64,000 bases of DNA from Halomonas sp. DQ26W (GCF_003339685.1 NZ_QPKI01000021.1:1-64000), one strand, 5' to 3'; positions 51,316 to 60,036 are shown, counted from the stretch's first letter. Notes: generated by a model not told the origin, from the sequence alone. A program made the numbers and translations.

Positions 51316-51996
51316 TCAAGAGGGTGGGCGGTTTATGCTGGCAATCGCCTCACCGGTATGTCGGATATGGCTGGCCAGTAGGCGCTGGGCTAGGTCACTG
51401 TCACGGGCCTTCAGTGCCTCAAGGATCTGGCGGTGCTCCTCCGTCGATTCCTGCCAGCGACCCAAATGATCGAGGGCCAAATAGCGTGCTCGTTCCAGCC
51501 GTCCCAGCAAGCTGCGATGGGTCTCCTCCAACGCGGGGTTTTTGGCGCCGGCCACGATCAACCCATGAATGCGTTGGTTAAGCTCAAAATAGGCACTACG
51601 GTCGCCCTTCACTAGAAGTCGCTCAAGACGTTCTTGCAAGGTTTCTAGGCGTTTGAGTTCGGTTTTGGTCATGCGTTTTGCTGCCAAGCCGGCGGCCAGG
51701 CTTTCCAGCCCCGCCTCTACCTCGAAGAGGTGATCCAGCTCCTTGGCATTGATGGGGGCCACTCGAGCCCGGCGGTTGCGAGGCATCACCACCAGTCCCT
51801 CTGCGGACAGCCGCTTCAGTGCCTCTCTCAGGGGGGTTCGGGAGATGCCCAGCTGTGCGCATAGGGTGGGTTCCTGAAGCAGCTCCCCCGGAGGTAGTTG
51901 GCCCCGAACGATAAGCCGATGCAGGGTCTGGTAGGCTTCCTCAGCCAGGGTTGGTGCGGTTATGCGGGCTACACCCGCTGGGGCATCTGTACTCAT
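51316..51996 (-). CDS. FadR-family (FCD) GntR regulator next to TRAP operon 3
   Basis: 226-residue regulator with a winged helix (about 12-75; LLQEPTLCAQLGISRTPLREALKRLSAEGLVVM) and FCD domain (about 85-215; LNQRIHGLIVAGAKN, TEEHRQILEALKARD). GAGGAG is 6 bases upstream of the ATG at 51996; the ATG 6 bases earlier would leave no spacing. It lies downstream of the racemase-like gene and TRAP operon 3 on the same strand and probably senses their substrate. It is an alternative owner of the TGTATACA sites. Confidence 0.85.
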   Translation of the reverse strand: MSTDAPAGVARITAPTLAEEAYQTLHRLIVRGQLPPGELLQEPTLCAQLGISRTPLREALKRLSAEGLVVMPRNRRARVAPINAKELDHLFEVEAGLESLAAGLAAKRMTKTELKRLETLQERLERLLVKGDRSAYFELNQRIHGLIVAGAKNPALEETHRSLLGRLERARYLALDHLGRWQESTEEHRQILEALKARDSDLAQRLLASHIRHTGEAIASINRPPS

Positions 51997-52054
51997 AGGC
52001 ATCTCCTCTTGACCGGATAGTTCTATTTTTCCCGCTGGCACAATGGAATTCCAG

Positions 52055-52816
52055 TCAGATGCGATTCGTCAGTACTTGACGGCCTACCAACTTTACCAGT
52101 TTCTCAGGGAGACCATGGCAGGGCTTGCTGGGCAGAGCGGCAAAGCTGCCGGCGGAGGGTGCTGCCGCCCCCAAGTTGACCATGGCCTGAGCCTGATGCA
52201 ACGCACAGGTAACACCATCGAGGGCAGGTACTGGCAGGCGTGCAGCTACGTCGCGGGCTAGGCCGGCGAGGGGGGCTCCGGCAAGGATCAGGACATCGGC
52301 ACCGTCGTCATGAACCGCTCGCTCGGCCAGAGCCACCAGGCGCTCGCCCTGATCCTCCTGCACTCGACCGATATGGGCCAAGGGCTCGTCCAGGGCGCGA
52401 ATACTGGCCAAGCGATCGGAGAAGCCGTAGCTGGCTATGGTTTCCCGGTACCAGGCCTGGATGCGCTGGGAGATAGCGATTACCGAAAAACGGCTTCCTT
52501 GTTGACAGGCACTAACCAGAGCTGCCTCGGTCATTCCTACTACCGGGATCGGTAAGATCTCACGCAGGGCGGTAAGCCCCGGATCGCCAAACGCCGCCAC
52601 CACCACAGCATCATGATCTTCATACATTTCTGCGGCAATCTGCATCACGGCATAGCCGCCAATCTGGGCCTCGGCGCGGGTCTCGATATAGGCCACACCG
52701 AAAGGGGCGGTGGCCATGGTCAGCTCGGTGCCTGGTCGGATGCTGCGGCGGGCCTCCCGTTCGATCAGGGCGGTGACGTCGATTGAGATATTGGGATTGA
52801 TGACCAGTAGTTTCAT
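52055..52816 (-). CDS. Asp/Glu racemase superfamily protein lacking both catalytic cysteines
   Basis: 253-residue protein clearly of the hydantoin/allantoin racemase family (start KLLVINPNISIDVTALIEREA), but neither catalytic cysteine is present. The first site reads VVAAFGDPGL (Ala75 for Cys) and the second LILAGAPLAGL (Gly180 for Cys). The rest of the fold looks intact over full length, with an extra 20-25 residue C-terminal tail. It may be a binding or regulatory protein, or act by another mechanism. It follows TRAP operon 3 after a terminator-like hairpin and has a weak ribosome site. Confidence 0.8.
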   Translation of the reverse strand: MKLLVINPNISIDVTALIEREARRSIRPGTELTMATAPFGVAYIETRAEAQIGGYAVMQIAAEMYEDHDAVVVAAFGDPGLTALREILPIPVVGMTEAALVSACQQGSRFSVIAISQRIQAWYRETIASYGFSDRLASIRALDEPLAHIGRVQEDQGERLVALAERAVHDDGADVLILAGAPLAGLARDVAARLPVPALDGVTCALHQAQAMVNLGAAAPSAGSFAALPSKPCHGLPEKLVKLVGRQVLTNRI

Positions 52817-52862
52817 GGCGTGCTCACTAAGTATGTTCGTGGCGGGGTAGCCCGCGCCGCTG

Positions 52863-52899
52863 AAAAGAAAGAGCCCCGGCCCCTGTTTGGAGCCGGAGG
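52863..52899 (-). terminator. Terminator-like hairpin after DctM of TRAP operon 3
   Basis: On the minus strand CCGGCTCC/GGGGCCGG pair (one wobble), extended by further pairs, followed by TCTTTCTTTT. It lies 10 bases after the DctM stop and partly separates the racemase-like gene from the transporter genes. Confidence 0.6.
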
Positions 52900-52908
52900 A
52901 GGCGGTAG

Positions 52909-54192
52909 TCAGTACCCCAGTGCCCGCGGCAACCAGGTGACAATGCCGGGAAAAGCGATACAGGCGAACAGCACCACATATTGGAAAACAATGAAGGGCC
53001 AGGCGCTTTTCATCAGCTCGTTGAGGCTTATCTTCGAGATACCACACATCACGAACAACAGTACGCCCACCGGCGGCGTCATCATCCCCACCACCAGGTT
53101 CATCACGAACAGGAAGCCGAACAGCAGCGGGTCGATGCCGTAGGCCAAAGCAATGGGCGCTAGTAGCGGTACCAGCATGATGTAAGCGGCGTTGGACTCG
53201 ATGAACATGCCGACCCCGATGAGCAACACCATCACCAGCAGCAGAAACACCAGCGGATCCTGGGTGAAGTTCTGTACCCATTGGGACAGCTGCATGGGGA
53301 TCAGGTCGAGGGTGAAGGCAAAGGTCATGGTGGAAGCGAAGGCGATCAGGGCGCCCACCATGGCAGCGGTCACGGCGGCATTGAACATCGCCTTGGGCAG
53401 GTCGGAGATGCGCAGCTTGCGGGTCACGAAGAAGCCGATGAGAAGTGCATAGACCACCGCGATGGCAGCTCCCTCTGTAGGGGTGAAAGCACCACCAACG
53501 ATGCCGCCCACCACCACGATTGGCATCAAGAGAATCGGCAGGGCGCGCCAGGTCTGCACCAGCACATGCTTGAGGCCGATCCTGCTCTCGGTGCCTAGTG
53601 GGTAGCGGCGGCGCATGGCGATGAAGCTGGCCAGTCCCATGAAACCCACCGCCAAGATGATTCCGGGTACGACGCCTGCCATGAAAAGTCCGCCTACCGA
53701 GACCGATGACCCGGCCATCAAGGCGTAGACGATCATGGCGTTGCTGGGCGGGATGATGGCCCCCAGGTTGGCGGCGGAGGCCACCACGGCGCTGCTGTAG
53801 CCGGTACCGTACTGCTGGCGCATGGAGGGCACCAGTGAGCTGCCCAACGCACTAGCACTGGCCACGGCGGCCCCGCTGACAGCCGCCAGTACCATGCCGG
53901 CGACAATGGCCACATGGGCCAGGCCACCATGTATGCGACCGATCAACGAGTTGGCGAAGTCCACCAAGCGCTGCAGGACGCCGCCGGCCACCATCAGCTC
54001 GCCGGCCAGCATGAACAGTGGGATAGCCATCAGCGGGAAGCTATTGACCGAGTGCATCATGCGCTGAGGGAGTATCGAGAAATCCATGCCACCTACATAC
54101 AGACCCACCAGGGAGGCCAGGCCCAGGGCGAAGGCCAGGGGCATCCGCAGCAGGGCGAAGCTCAGGAAGGTGAAGACGATGGCCGGAGTCAT
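52909..54192 (-). CDS. TRAP transporter large permease subunit, DctM family (operon 3)
   Basis: 427-residue carrier with about twelve hydrophobic segments: SFPLMAIPLFMLAGELMVAGG, AAVSGAAVASASALGSSLVPSM, GAIIPPSNAMIVYALMAG and the C-terminal IDPLLFGFLFVMNLVVGMMTPPVGV. The start overlaps the DctQ stop (ATGA). Operon order on the minus strand is DctP, DctQ, DctM, then the cysteine-less racemase homologue. Confidence 0.93.
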   Translation of the reverse strand: MTPAIVFTFLSFALLRMPLAFALGLASLVGLYVGGMDFSILPQRMMHSVNSFPLMAIPLFMLAGELMVAGGVLQRLVDFANSLIGRIHGGLAHVAIVAGMVLAAVSGAAVASASALGSSLVPSMRQQYGTGYSSAVVASAANLGAIIPPSNAMIVYALMAGSSVSVGGLFMAGVVPGIILAVGFMGLASFIAMRRRYPLGTESRIGLKHVLVQTWRALPILLMPIVVVGGIVGGAFTPTEGAAIAVVYALLIGFFVTRKLRISDLPKAMFNAAVTAAMVGALIAFASTMTFAFTLDLIPMQLSQWVQNFTQDPLVFLLLVMVLLIGVGMFIESNAAYIMLVPLLAPIALAYGIDPLLFGFLFVMNLVVGMMTPPVGVLLFVMCGISKISLNELMKSAWPFIVFQYVVLFACIAFPGIVTWLPRALGY

Positions 54193-54743
54193 GAGGGCAG
54201 CCCTCCACGGTGGGTCGGGGCGCTGGGAAGTGGCTCCAGGCGCATTGCCTGAGCCATCAGATGCAGGCAGCTATGGCCGGCGCAGACCAGCACGGCGATA
54301 TAGAAGACGGCGGCGGTGATCGGCAGGGTGGGCATCAGCTCCTGCCACTTGCTGACCACCGCGCCCAGGCTGATCCAGAACAGCCACGCCATCATGGCGG
54401 CGCCGAACAGGGCCATCAGTTGCGCCAGGCGCTGCTGTAGCCCCTCGGACAAGTGGGAGACCAGGGCGTCGATACCCACATGGATACCGACCTTGATGCC
54501 GTGGGGAATGGCCAGGAAGATCGCCCAGACGAAGAACAGCCGCGAGAGTTCGTCGGCTGAGTCGATAGAGCTGGAGAGTACATAGCGGGTGAACACCTGG
54601 GCCGAGACGAGGAGGGTCATCATGCCCATGGCCACCAGAATGGCGTAATAGGATGTCCGGTCGAGCAGCACCAGGCCATGCAGGAAGTGGCGCTTGACCG
54701 GGCTGGAGGCGTGCGCCTCCAGCTGGTGCCAGGCGGAAGTCAT
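54189..54743 (-). CDS. TRAP transporter small membrane subunit, DctQ family (operon 3)
   Basis: 184-residue membrane protein with four hydrophobic segments (about 33-55, 68-90, 110-130, 145-165) and the DctQ motif DSADELSRLFFVWAIFLAIPHGIKVGIHVGID. It overlaps both neighbours by four bases (ATGA at each end), so unlike operons 1 and 2 there is no hairpin between binding-protein and membrane genes. Confidence 0.9.
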   Translation of the reverse strand: MTSAWHQLEAHASSPVKRHFLHGLVLLDRTSYYAILVAMGMMTLLVSAQVFTRYVLSSSIDSADELSRLFFVWAIFLAIPHGIKVGIHVGIDALVSHLSEGLQQRLAQLMALFGAAMMAWLFWISLGAVVSKWQELMPTLPITAAVFYIAVLVCAGHSCLHLMAQAMRLEPLPSAPTHRGGLPS

Positions 54744-55738
54744 GACGTGAGTTCCTCGAGCACCTGGTCGACGACCTCGTTACCGATTCTGTCGCGCAGC
54801 TGCTCCACCACCCCCTGGCTGGCCTCACGCAGGGCGGCGCGAGTCTCGTCGCTGATTGGGGTGAACTGCATGCCCCGTTCGATCAGCGTCGCCCGGGCCG
54901 CCTCATCCTCCTCGGCAGCGGTCTGCCGCTGCCAGGCTACTGCCTCTGCCATGGCCTCGCGTACGACTTGCTGCTTCTCCTCGCTCAGCCGATTGAAGGT
55001 GTTGCGGTTGGCCACCACCACGATGAAGTCGTAGAAGTGGCCGGTATCGGAGAGATGGCCCTGTACTTCGTCCAGTCGGCGGGTGCTGATGATGCTGTAG
55101 GGATTCTCCTGGCCGTCCAGCACCCCCTGTTGCAGTGCACCGTAGACCTCGCTGATATCCATTGAGATCGGGCTGGCGCCGATGGCACGGAAGGTGTCCA
55201 GGTGAGTCTGGTTGGGCTGCAGGCGGATTCTCAGACCGTTGAGGTCTTCGATGGTTTCGATGGGGCGTTCGTTGTTGGTCACATGGCGGAAGCCCAGCTC
55301 CATATAGCCCAGCGCCACGAATCCCTTCTCGGCCAGCTTCTCGTCGAGGAGCTCGCCGAAGTCACCATCGATCAGGGCGAAGGCGTCCTCGCGATCAGCG
55401 AAGGCGAAGGGCAGGCTCAGTGCCTCCAGCTCCGGCACGGTACGCGACAGGAAGGCGATGCCGACCCAGGTGCCGGCGATGGACCCAGACGAAACCTGAT
55501 CGACGTTCTCGCTGGCGCCGCCTAGCTGCATGTTGGGGAACAGCTGGGCGCTCAAGTCGCCGTCGGTGCGTTCGGCCAGGGTATCCCTGAAAATCTCCAT
55601 TGCCCGGCTGCTGGAATGGTCATCGGGGAAGTTGCCGCTGAAGCGCAGGGTCTCGGCACTGACGAGCAGGGGAGAGCCTAGGCCGAGCGCCAACAGAATG
55701 GCTGCAGAGCGTTTTGCGAGTCGTGTTGTTGTTGTCAT
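54740..55738 (-). CDS. TRAP transporter substrate-binding protein, DctP family (operon 3)
   Basis: 332-residue periplasmic protein with signal peptide (SAAILLALGLGSPLLVSA, cut before ETLRFSG) and DctP motifs: LNGLRIRLQPNQTHLDTFRAIGASPISMDISEVYGALQQGVLDGQENP. ATG 55738 has AAGGAACC upstream and is preferred over the earlier ATG at 55759. It is divergent from an arylmalonate-decarboxylase-like gene across a 269-base region carrying TGTATACA. The ligand is inferred only as an organic acid or ureide. Confidence 0.92.
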   Translation of the reverse strand: MTTTTRLAKRSAAILLALGLGSPLLVSAETLRFSGNFPDDHSSSRAMEIFRDTLAERTDGDLSAQLFPNMQLGGASENVDQVSSGSIAGTWVGIAFLSRTVPELEALSLPFAFADREDAFALIDGDFGELLDEKLAEKGFVALGYMELGFRHVTNNERPIETIEDLNGLRIRLQPNQTHLDTFRAIGASPISMDISEVYGALQQGVLDGQENPYSIISTRRLDEVQGHLSDTGHFYDFIVVVANRNTFNRLSEEKQQVVREAMAEAVAWQRQTAAEEDEAARATLIERGMQFTPISDETRAALREASQGVVEQLRDRIGNEVVDQVLEELTS

Positions 55739-55970
55739 ACAGGGTTCCTTTTGTTTCACGAGTGGACTGCCGATCGCCTTGTATTTCTGTGTGGGCGACT
55801 TTCTGAACCCTAGCGGAGGATTTCAGAAAATACAAAACATAGAATACAGGTTTTTTAAAAATACTTAAAAAACAATTAGATAACTTTTCTATTTTTATGA
55901 AAAATTGTATTTCAGTGTGTTTTGCTTGCAAAAAATCAGAGCTGTGCGAATCTGTTGGGGGTGAGGTTTT

Positions 55971-55978
55971 TGTATACA
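55971..55978. promoter_or_regulatory. TGTATACA operator in the TRAP operon 3 / decarboxylase-like divergent region
   Basis: TGTATACA in context TTTTGTATACAGAA, 30 bases before the decarboxylase-like start and 233 before the divergent DctP gene; probably nearer the former's promoter. Confidence 0.6.
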
Positions 55979-56007
55979 GAATATCAATAACAGCCCCGGA
56001 GCAAGCC

Positions 56008-56745
56008 ATGAATCGTACCCTGCTGGGCATGCTGACGCCTTCCTCCAATACTGTGCTCGAGCCCTATACCGCGGCCCTGCTTCAAGAGCTTTTTCCTCGG
56101 GTTACGGCTCATTTTCAGCGTTTCACCGTCAAGGAGACTGCACTCAGCGGTCGGGCCCAGGTTCAATTCGATCCCACGCCGCAGTTGGAGGCCGCACGCC
56201 TGCTCAACGACGCGCAGATGGACGTGATCGCCTGGAGCGGCACTTCGGGGAGCTGGTTGGGTTTCGAGACCGACCGCCAGCTGTGTGACGCCATCACCGA
56301 GACGACCGGGGTGCCGGCCACCAGCAGCGTGCTGGCACTCAACGAGATCCTGGCGCGCACCGGAGTGACCCGGCTGGGGCTGGTGACGCCCTACCTGAGC
56401 GATATCCAGGCGGCTATCGTCGCCAACTACGCCGCCGAGGGCATCGAGGTGATGGCGGAGCGCCACCTCAATGACCGTGGCAACTTCTCCTTCTCGGAAT
56501 ACGACGAAGCGACCCTGGCGGGGCTGGTGCGGGAGGTGGCCCAGAGCCATCCCCAGGCCATCACCCTGCTGTGCACTAATATGCGAGGTGCCGCCATCGT
56601 GCCGGCGCTGGAGCAGGAGCTGGGCATTCCCATCTATGACTCGGTGAGCGTCGCGGTATGGAAGTCTCTGCGGCTTGCGGGGGAGGACACCACTTCCATC
56701 CAGGGATGGGGCGGTCTCTTTCAGGATCCGCGGCTGCTGGTATGA
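56008..56745 (+). CDS. Arylmalonate decarboxylase/maleate isomerase-like protein (Asp/Glu racemase superfamily)
   Basis: 245-residue protein of the maleate cis-trans isomerase/arylmalonate decarboxylase group: LGMLTPSSNTVLEPYTAALL at the start, VIAWSGTSGSWLGFETD at the first site and ITLLCTNMRGA at the second. Only the second cysteine (Cys189) is present; the first site has Gly78-Thr-Ser, as in arylmalonate decarboxylase (single catalytic cysteine). This suggests decarboxylation or isomerisation of a dicarboxylate rather than racemisation. GGAG precedes the ATG at 56008. It begins a plus-strand run reaching the hydantoinase. Confidence 0.83.
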   Translation: MNRTLLGMLTPSSNTVLEPYTAALLQELFPRVTAHFQRFTVKETALSGRAQVQFDPTPQLEAARLLNDAQMDVIAWSGTSGSWLGFETDRQLCDAITETTGVPATSSVLALNEILARTGVTRLGLVTPYLSDIQAAIVANYAAEGIEVMAERHLNDRGNFSFSEYDEATLAGLVREVAQSHPQAITLLCTNMRGAAIVPALEQELGIPIYDSVSVAVWKSLRLAGEDTTSIQGWGGLFQDPRLLV

Positions 56746-56776
56746 GCCTTCTCCCGATCCCTCTTGCGAGCCGCTG

Positions 56777-56947
56777 ATGGACAACAAGCAACCAACTCAA
56801 GACGGGGTGGTGAGGATCGACGGCTATACCGTACTGGGGCTGTCGGCGCTTGCCACCTTTGCAGTGATCGCACTCGGTGACGTCATGACCGTTGGCTGTC
56901 GATGCGACGCCAGCGAGGAGCTCACCTTCAGCACGACCAGGAGCTAA
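56777..56947 (+). CDS. Predicted 56-residue single-pass membrane protein
   Basis: Short ORF (MDNKQPTQDGVVRIDGYTVL...) with one hydrophobic segment (about 17-41) and two cysteines just after it (GCRCD). It starts 31 bases after the decarboxylase-like stop with a poor ribosome site, and ends 2 bases before the next start, whose AGGAG lies inside its last codons. Spacing and the coherent membrane segment support it, but homology is not recognised and it could be non-coding. Confidence 0.45.
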   Translation: MDNKQPTQDGVVRIDGYTVLGLSALATFAVIALGDVMTVGCRCDASEELTFSTTRS

Positions 56948-56949
56948 GC

Positions 56950-57366
56950 ATGCAACATCACGAGATCCCACTGAGGATGTTCGTCAACGGGCAGGCCATG
57001 TCAGGGGGCAGCCTTGATTTCGCACTGGAGGGGGCCCGATTCCTGGGCGCGATCACTACGGCCCCCCGCTATCGCTTCTATTCGATAAGGGACGAGTTTC
57101 CCGGCTTGCTGCCCGTGTCATCCGCGGGGGCTCAAGTCCCGGGCGAGCTCTACGCGCTCTCTCATGCGCAGTTGCGCGAGGACCTGCTGCCGAATGAGCC
57201 GGATGAACTCGAGCTGACCATCATCGAGCTCGAGGATGGCTCGGGCGCCCTGAGCATGCGTTTGCGAGAGAGTGCCATCGATGGGCCGGGTGTCGTGGAT
57301 ATCACCCGGCATGGCGGCTGGTTGAACTACCTGAAGACGCTGGCAACGAAGGCGGGACCGGGGTGA
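56950..57366 (+). CDS. Stand-alone AtzF C-terminal-like (gamma-glutamylcyclotransferase-fold) protein
   Basis: 138-residue protein resembling the C-terminal domain of allophanate hydrolase: LRMFVNGQAMSGGSLDFALEGARFLGAITTAPRYRFYSIRDEFPGLLPV, GAQVPGELYALSHAQLREDLLPNEPDELELTIIELEDGS. In allophanate hydrolase this domain follows the amidase; here it stands alone with no amidase in the window. AGGAG precedes the ATG. It may act on a urea-derived carboxylated intermediate made in ureide breakdown, but its catalytic role is unproven. Confidence 0.75.
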   Translation: MQHHEIPLRMFVNGQAMSGGSLDFALEGARFLGAITTAPRYRFYSIRDEFPGLLPVSSAGAQVPGELYALSHAQLREDLLPNEPDELELTIIELEDGSGALSMRLRESAIDGPGVVDITRHGGWLNYLKTLATKAGPG

Positions 57367-57454
57367 TCGGCCTGCGCCAGCCGGGGCGCCGCCGGCGCCT
57401 CGCGCGGGCCGAACCGCGCGCACCTGCCCATCAATACAACAAGAGAGTGACATC

Positions 57455-58882
57455 ATGCAGCTAGATACCCTGATCAAGAACGGCCTGATCATCACCGCCG
57501 CTGATCGCTACCAGGCCGATATCGGCATCAAGGACGGGCGCATCGTCGCCCTGGGCCAGGGGCTTGAGGGCGCCGACGAGGTGATCGACGCCGATGGCCT
57601 CTGGGTGATGCCCGGCGGCATCGATGCCCACTGTCATCTGGATCAGCCCCTGAGCGACGGCGCGGTGATGGCCGACGGCTTCGAGAGCGGCACCCGCTCG
57701 GCGGCCTGCGGTGGGACGACCACGGTGATCCCCTTCGCCGCCCAGCAGAAGGGCCAGAGCCTGCGTGCCGCGGTGGAGGACTATCACCGCCGCAGCGAGG
57801 GCCAGGCGCTGATCGATTACGCCTTCCATATGATCGTCACCGACCCCACCGAGACGGTACTCAAGGAGGAGCTGCCGGCGCTGATCGCCGAGGGCTACAG
57901 CTCCTTCAAGATCTACCTCACCTACGACGACCTCAAGCTCAACGACCGGGAGGTCCTCGAGGTGCTGGCCATGGCCCGCCGCGAGGGCGGCATGGTGATG
58001 GTGCATGCCGAGAACGCCGACTGCATTGCCTATCTCACTGAACTGCTCGAATCCCAGGGGCAGACGTCGCCGTTCTACCACGGCGTGGCGCATTCGGCGA
58101 TCGCCGAGCGTGAAGCTACCCACCGCGCCATCTCTCTGGCCGAGCTGATCGACGTGCCGCTGCTGATCGTGCATGTCTCTGGCCCCGAGGCCATCGAGCA
58201 GATCCGCTGGGCCCAGGGACGCGGCCTGCGGGTCTACGGCGAGACCTGTCCCCAGTACCTGATGCTCACCGCCGCCGACCTGGACAAGGAGGGCTTCGAG
58301 GGCGCCAAGTGCGTATGCAGCCCGCCCCCCCGCGACAAGGCGGCCCAGGAGGCGGTGTGGCAGGCGCTGGAGAGTGGCGTCTTCCAGGTCTTCTCCTCGG
58401 ACCACGCCCCCTTCCGCTACGATGACCCCCAGGGCAAGAAGCTGCATGGTGACGAGGCCGGCTTCCACCATATCCCCAACGGCATTCCGGGGCTCGAGAC
58501 GCGGCTGCCGATCCTCTTCTCCGAGGGGGTGGTGAAGGAGCGCATCGATGCCACCCGCTTCGTTGCGCTGACCGCCACCAACCCGGCCAAGATCTATGGC
58601 CTCTATCCCCGCAAGGGCACCATCGCCATCGGCAGCGATGCCGACCTGACCCTGTGGAACCCCGAGGCCCGCACCACGGTGCGCAACGCGGACCTGCACC
58701 ATGCGGTGGACTACACCCCCTACGAGGGGCTCGAACTCACCGGCCGCCCGGTGCTCACCCTGTGCCGCGGTCGGGTGGTGTCCCGTGACGGCGAACCCAC
58801 CGCCGCGCCGGGACACGGGCGCTTCCTGAAATGTGACAAGCCGCAGCCGGCCCGGCCTCGCGGCGCGGCCAAGGGGTTCTGA
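57455..58882 (+). CDS. Dihydropyrimidinase/D-hydantoinase family amidohydrolase
   Basis: 475-residue cyclic amidohydrolase with the zinc-binding GIDAHCHLDQP (His59, His61), the carboxylated lysine in YSSFKIYLTY (Lys152), later metal histidines in MVHAENADC and LLIVHVSGPEAIEQI, and the aspartate in VFSSDHAPF. It resembles hydantoinase more than allantoinase by the ICSPPPRDKA-type region. It opens a hydantoin or dihydropyrimidine ring; with the racemase homologues it may form a hydantoin route. The ribosome site is weak (AGAGAG). Two bases separate it from the next gene. Confidence 0.9.
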   Translation: MQLDTLIKNGLIITAADRYQADIGIKDGRIVALGQGLEGADEVIDADGLWVMPGGIDAHCHLDQPLSDGAVMADGFESGTRSAACGGTTTVIPFAAQQKGQSLRAAVEDYHRRSEGQALIDYAFHMIVTDPTETVLKEELPALIAEGYSSFKIYLTYDDLKLNDREVLEVLAMARREGGMVMVHAENADCIAYLTELLESQGQTSPFYHGVAHSAIAEREATHRAISLAELIDVPLLIVHVSGPEAIEQIRWAQGRGLRVYGETCPQYLMLTAADLDKEGFEGAKCVCSPPPRDKAAQEAVWQALESGVFQVFSSDHAPFRYDDPQGKKLHGDEAGFHHIPNGIPGLETRLPILFSEGVVKERIDATRFVALTATNPAKIYGLYPRKGTIAIGSDADLTLWNPEARTTVRNADLHHAVDYTPYEGLELTGRPVLTLCRGRVVSRDGEPTAAPGHGRFLKCDKPQPARPRGAAKGF

Positions 58883-58884
58883 GC

Positions 58885-59646
58885 ATGAGCACGCAGACGC
58901 TGATCGATACCGCCGCCGACCGCCTGCTGGCGGCCTATCCGCCGGGATCGACGATCCCGCTGCCCGAGGAGCTGCCGTTGGGGGATGCGGAGACCGCCTA
59001 TGCCATCCAGGCGCGGGTCTCGACGGCCTTGGGCACCCACTCCGGCTGGAAGCTGGGAGGCATCATCAAGGGTGAGGTGCCACGTTACTCGCGGCTGCTC
59101 GCCGAGTGGAGCCAGGCTTCGCCGGGGCGCTTCGCTCACAACGATTTTCATCGGGTCTACCTGGAGCCGGAGCTGGCGGTGGTGCTGGGGGCGGCGATTT
59201 CGGCCAGGAAGGCCCCCTACACCCTGGCCGAGATCGCCCCGCGGGTGGCCAGTCTGCATGCCGCCATCGAGCTGGTGGACAGCCGCTTCATCGCCTGGCC
59301 CGAGGTGCCGCCGCTCTGGCAACTGGCCGACGGCCTAAGTCACGGCGCATTCGTGTTGGGCAGTGGTGCCCCCGCCGGTGACCTAACGCAGATGAAGAAC
59401 GCCGCCTACCGCCTGAGCCTGGATGGCGAGGTAGTCTTGAGTGGCTGCGGCAACCACCCCGGCGGCGATCCCGCCGAGCTGCTGGTGGCGATGGTCAACG
59501 ACCGGATTCGCCGCGATGGCGCGGGTTTTGCCGCCGGGGAGGTGATCACCACCGGTACCTTCGACGGTGTGGTGGAGATGCTGGCCGGTCAGCGGGTGCT
59601 TCTCGACTTCGCCGGGATTGGCGAGGCGGAGGTGAGGCTCGACTGA
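58885..59646 (+). CDS. 2-keto-4-pentenoate hydratase-like (MhpD/FAH superfamily) protein
   Basis: 253-residue protein with the hydratase/decarboxylase pattern: YAIQARVSTALGTHSGWKLGG near the N-terminus, VYLEPELAVVLGAAISARKAPYT near 90-112 (metal-binding ExE-like), HAAIELVDSRFIAWPE and AGEVITTGTFDGVVEM near the end. Metal-dependent hydratases of this family act on 2-oxo acids. It follows the hydantoinase by 2 bases and is probably translated from the same message. Confidence 0.87.
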   Translation: MSTQTLIDTAADRLLAAYPPGSTIPLPEELPLGDAETAYAIQARVSTALGTHSGWKLGGIIKGEVPRYSRLLAEWSQASPGRFAHNDFHRVYLEPELAVVLGAAISARKAPYTLAEIAPRVASLHAAIELVDSRFIAWPEVPPLWQLADGLSHGAFVLGSGAPAGDLTQMKNAAYRLSLDGEVVLSGCGNHPGGDPAELLVAMVNDRIRRDGAGFAAGEVITTGTFDGVVEMLAGQRVLLDFAGIGEAEVRLD

Positions 59647-59821
59647 GTCGGCTGGGCTCAACGGTCGTCGAGCTGTGGGGCGGCGCATCGTTGTGCCACA
59701 GGCCAACGGCACTCACTGGGTGCCGCCGCATCATAGCTTGAGGAATGCCCCCGCAGCCCGCTGAGATTGAGGTAGGGCTCCTCGGGGGCGAGGCTGTCGA
59801 GATCTCGCACGGGTGGGGCAG

Positions 59822-59905
59822 GGTGAATTCCTGGTCATCGATCGTGGCGGTGAGGGCAATAACTGTGACGAGCACCCGCTGGCACTGCGCGTCACCGTCG
59901 GCTGA
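59822..59905 (+). pseudogene. allA: Remnant of the 3' end of a second allA (ureidoglycolate lyase)
   Basis: Encodes GEFLVIDRGGEGNNCDEHPL then ALRVTVG and a stop, matching the end of AllA at 51098. Over 69 aligned bases (59825-59893) I count only three mismatches. There is no start or upstream homology, so this is a decayed duplicate or recombination scar, recent enough to keep near identity. Confidence 0.85.
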
Positions 59906-59935
59906 TTATTTACGGGTTTTGACGAGACGATGACG

Positions 59936-59967
59936 ACCCAAGTGGCTGATGGCACTTGGGTCTTTTT
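59936..59967 (+). terminator. Strong rho-independent terminator upstream of gcl
   Basis: Perfect 9-bp stem ACCCAAGTG/CACTTGGGT with an 8-base loop, then CTTTTTG. It lies 31 bases after the allA remnant stop. Confidence 0.88.
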
Positions 59968-60036
59968 GTGTCGAAATAATTTTATGAAAATAGTTTCCAT
60001 ATAATGTTGACGGCGGGCTTGGTCGCGCCTAATCTC

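Noticed and set aside
57461-58816. 451-residue antisense ORF opposite the hydantoinase
   Set aside because: Mirror of hydantoinase codon use; no motif of its own.
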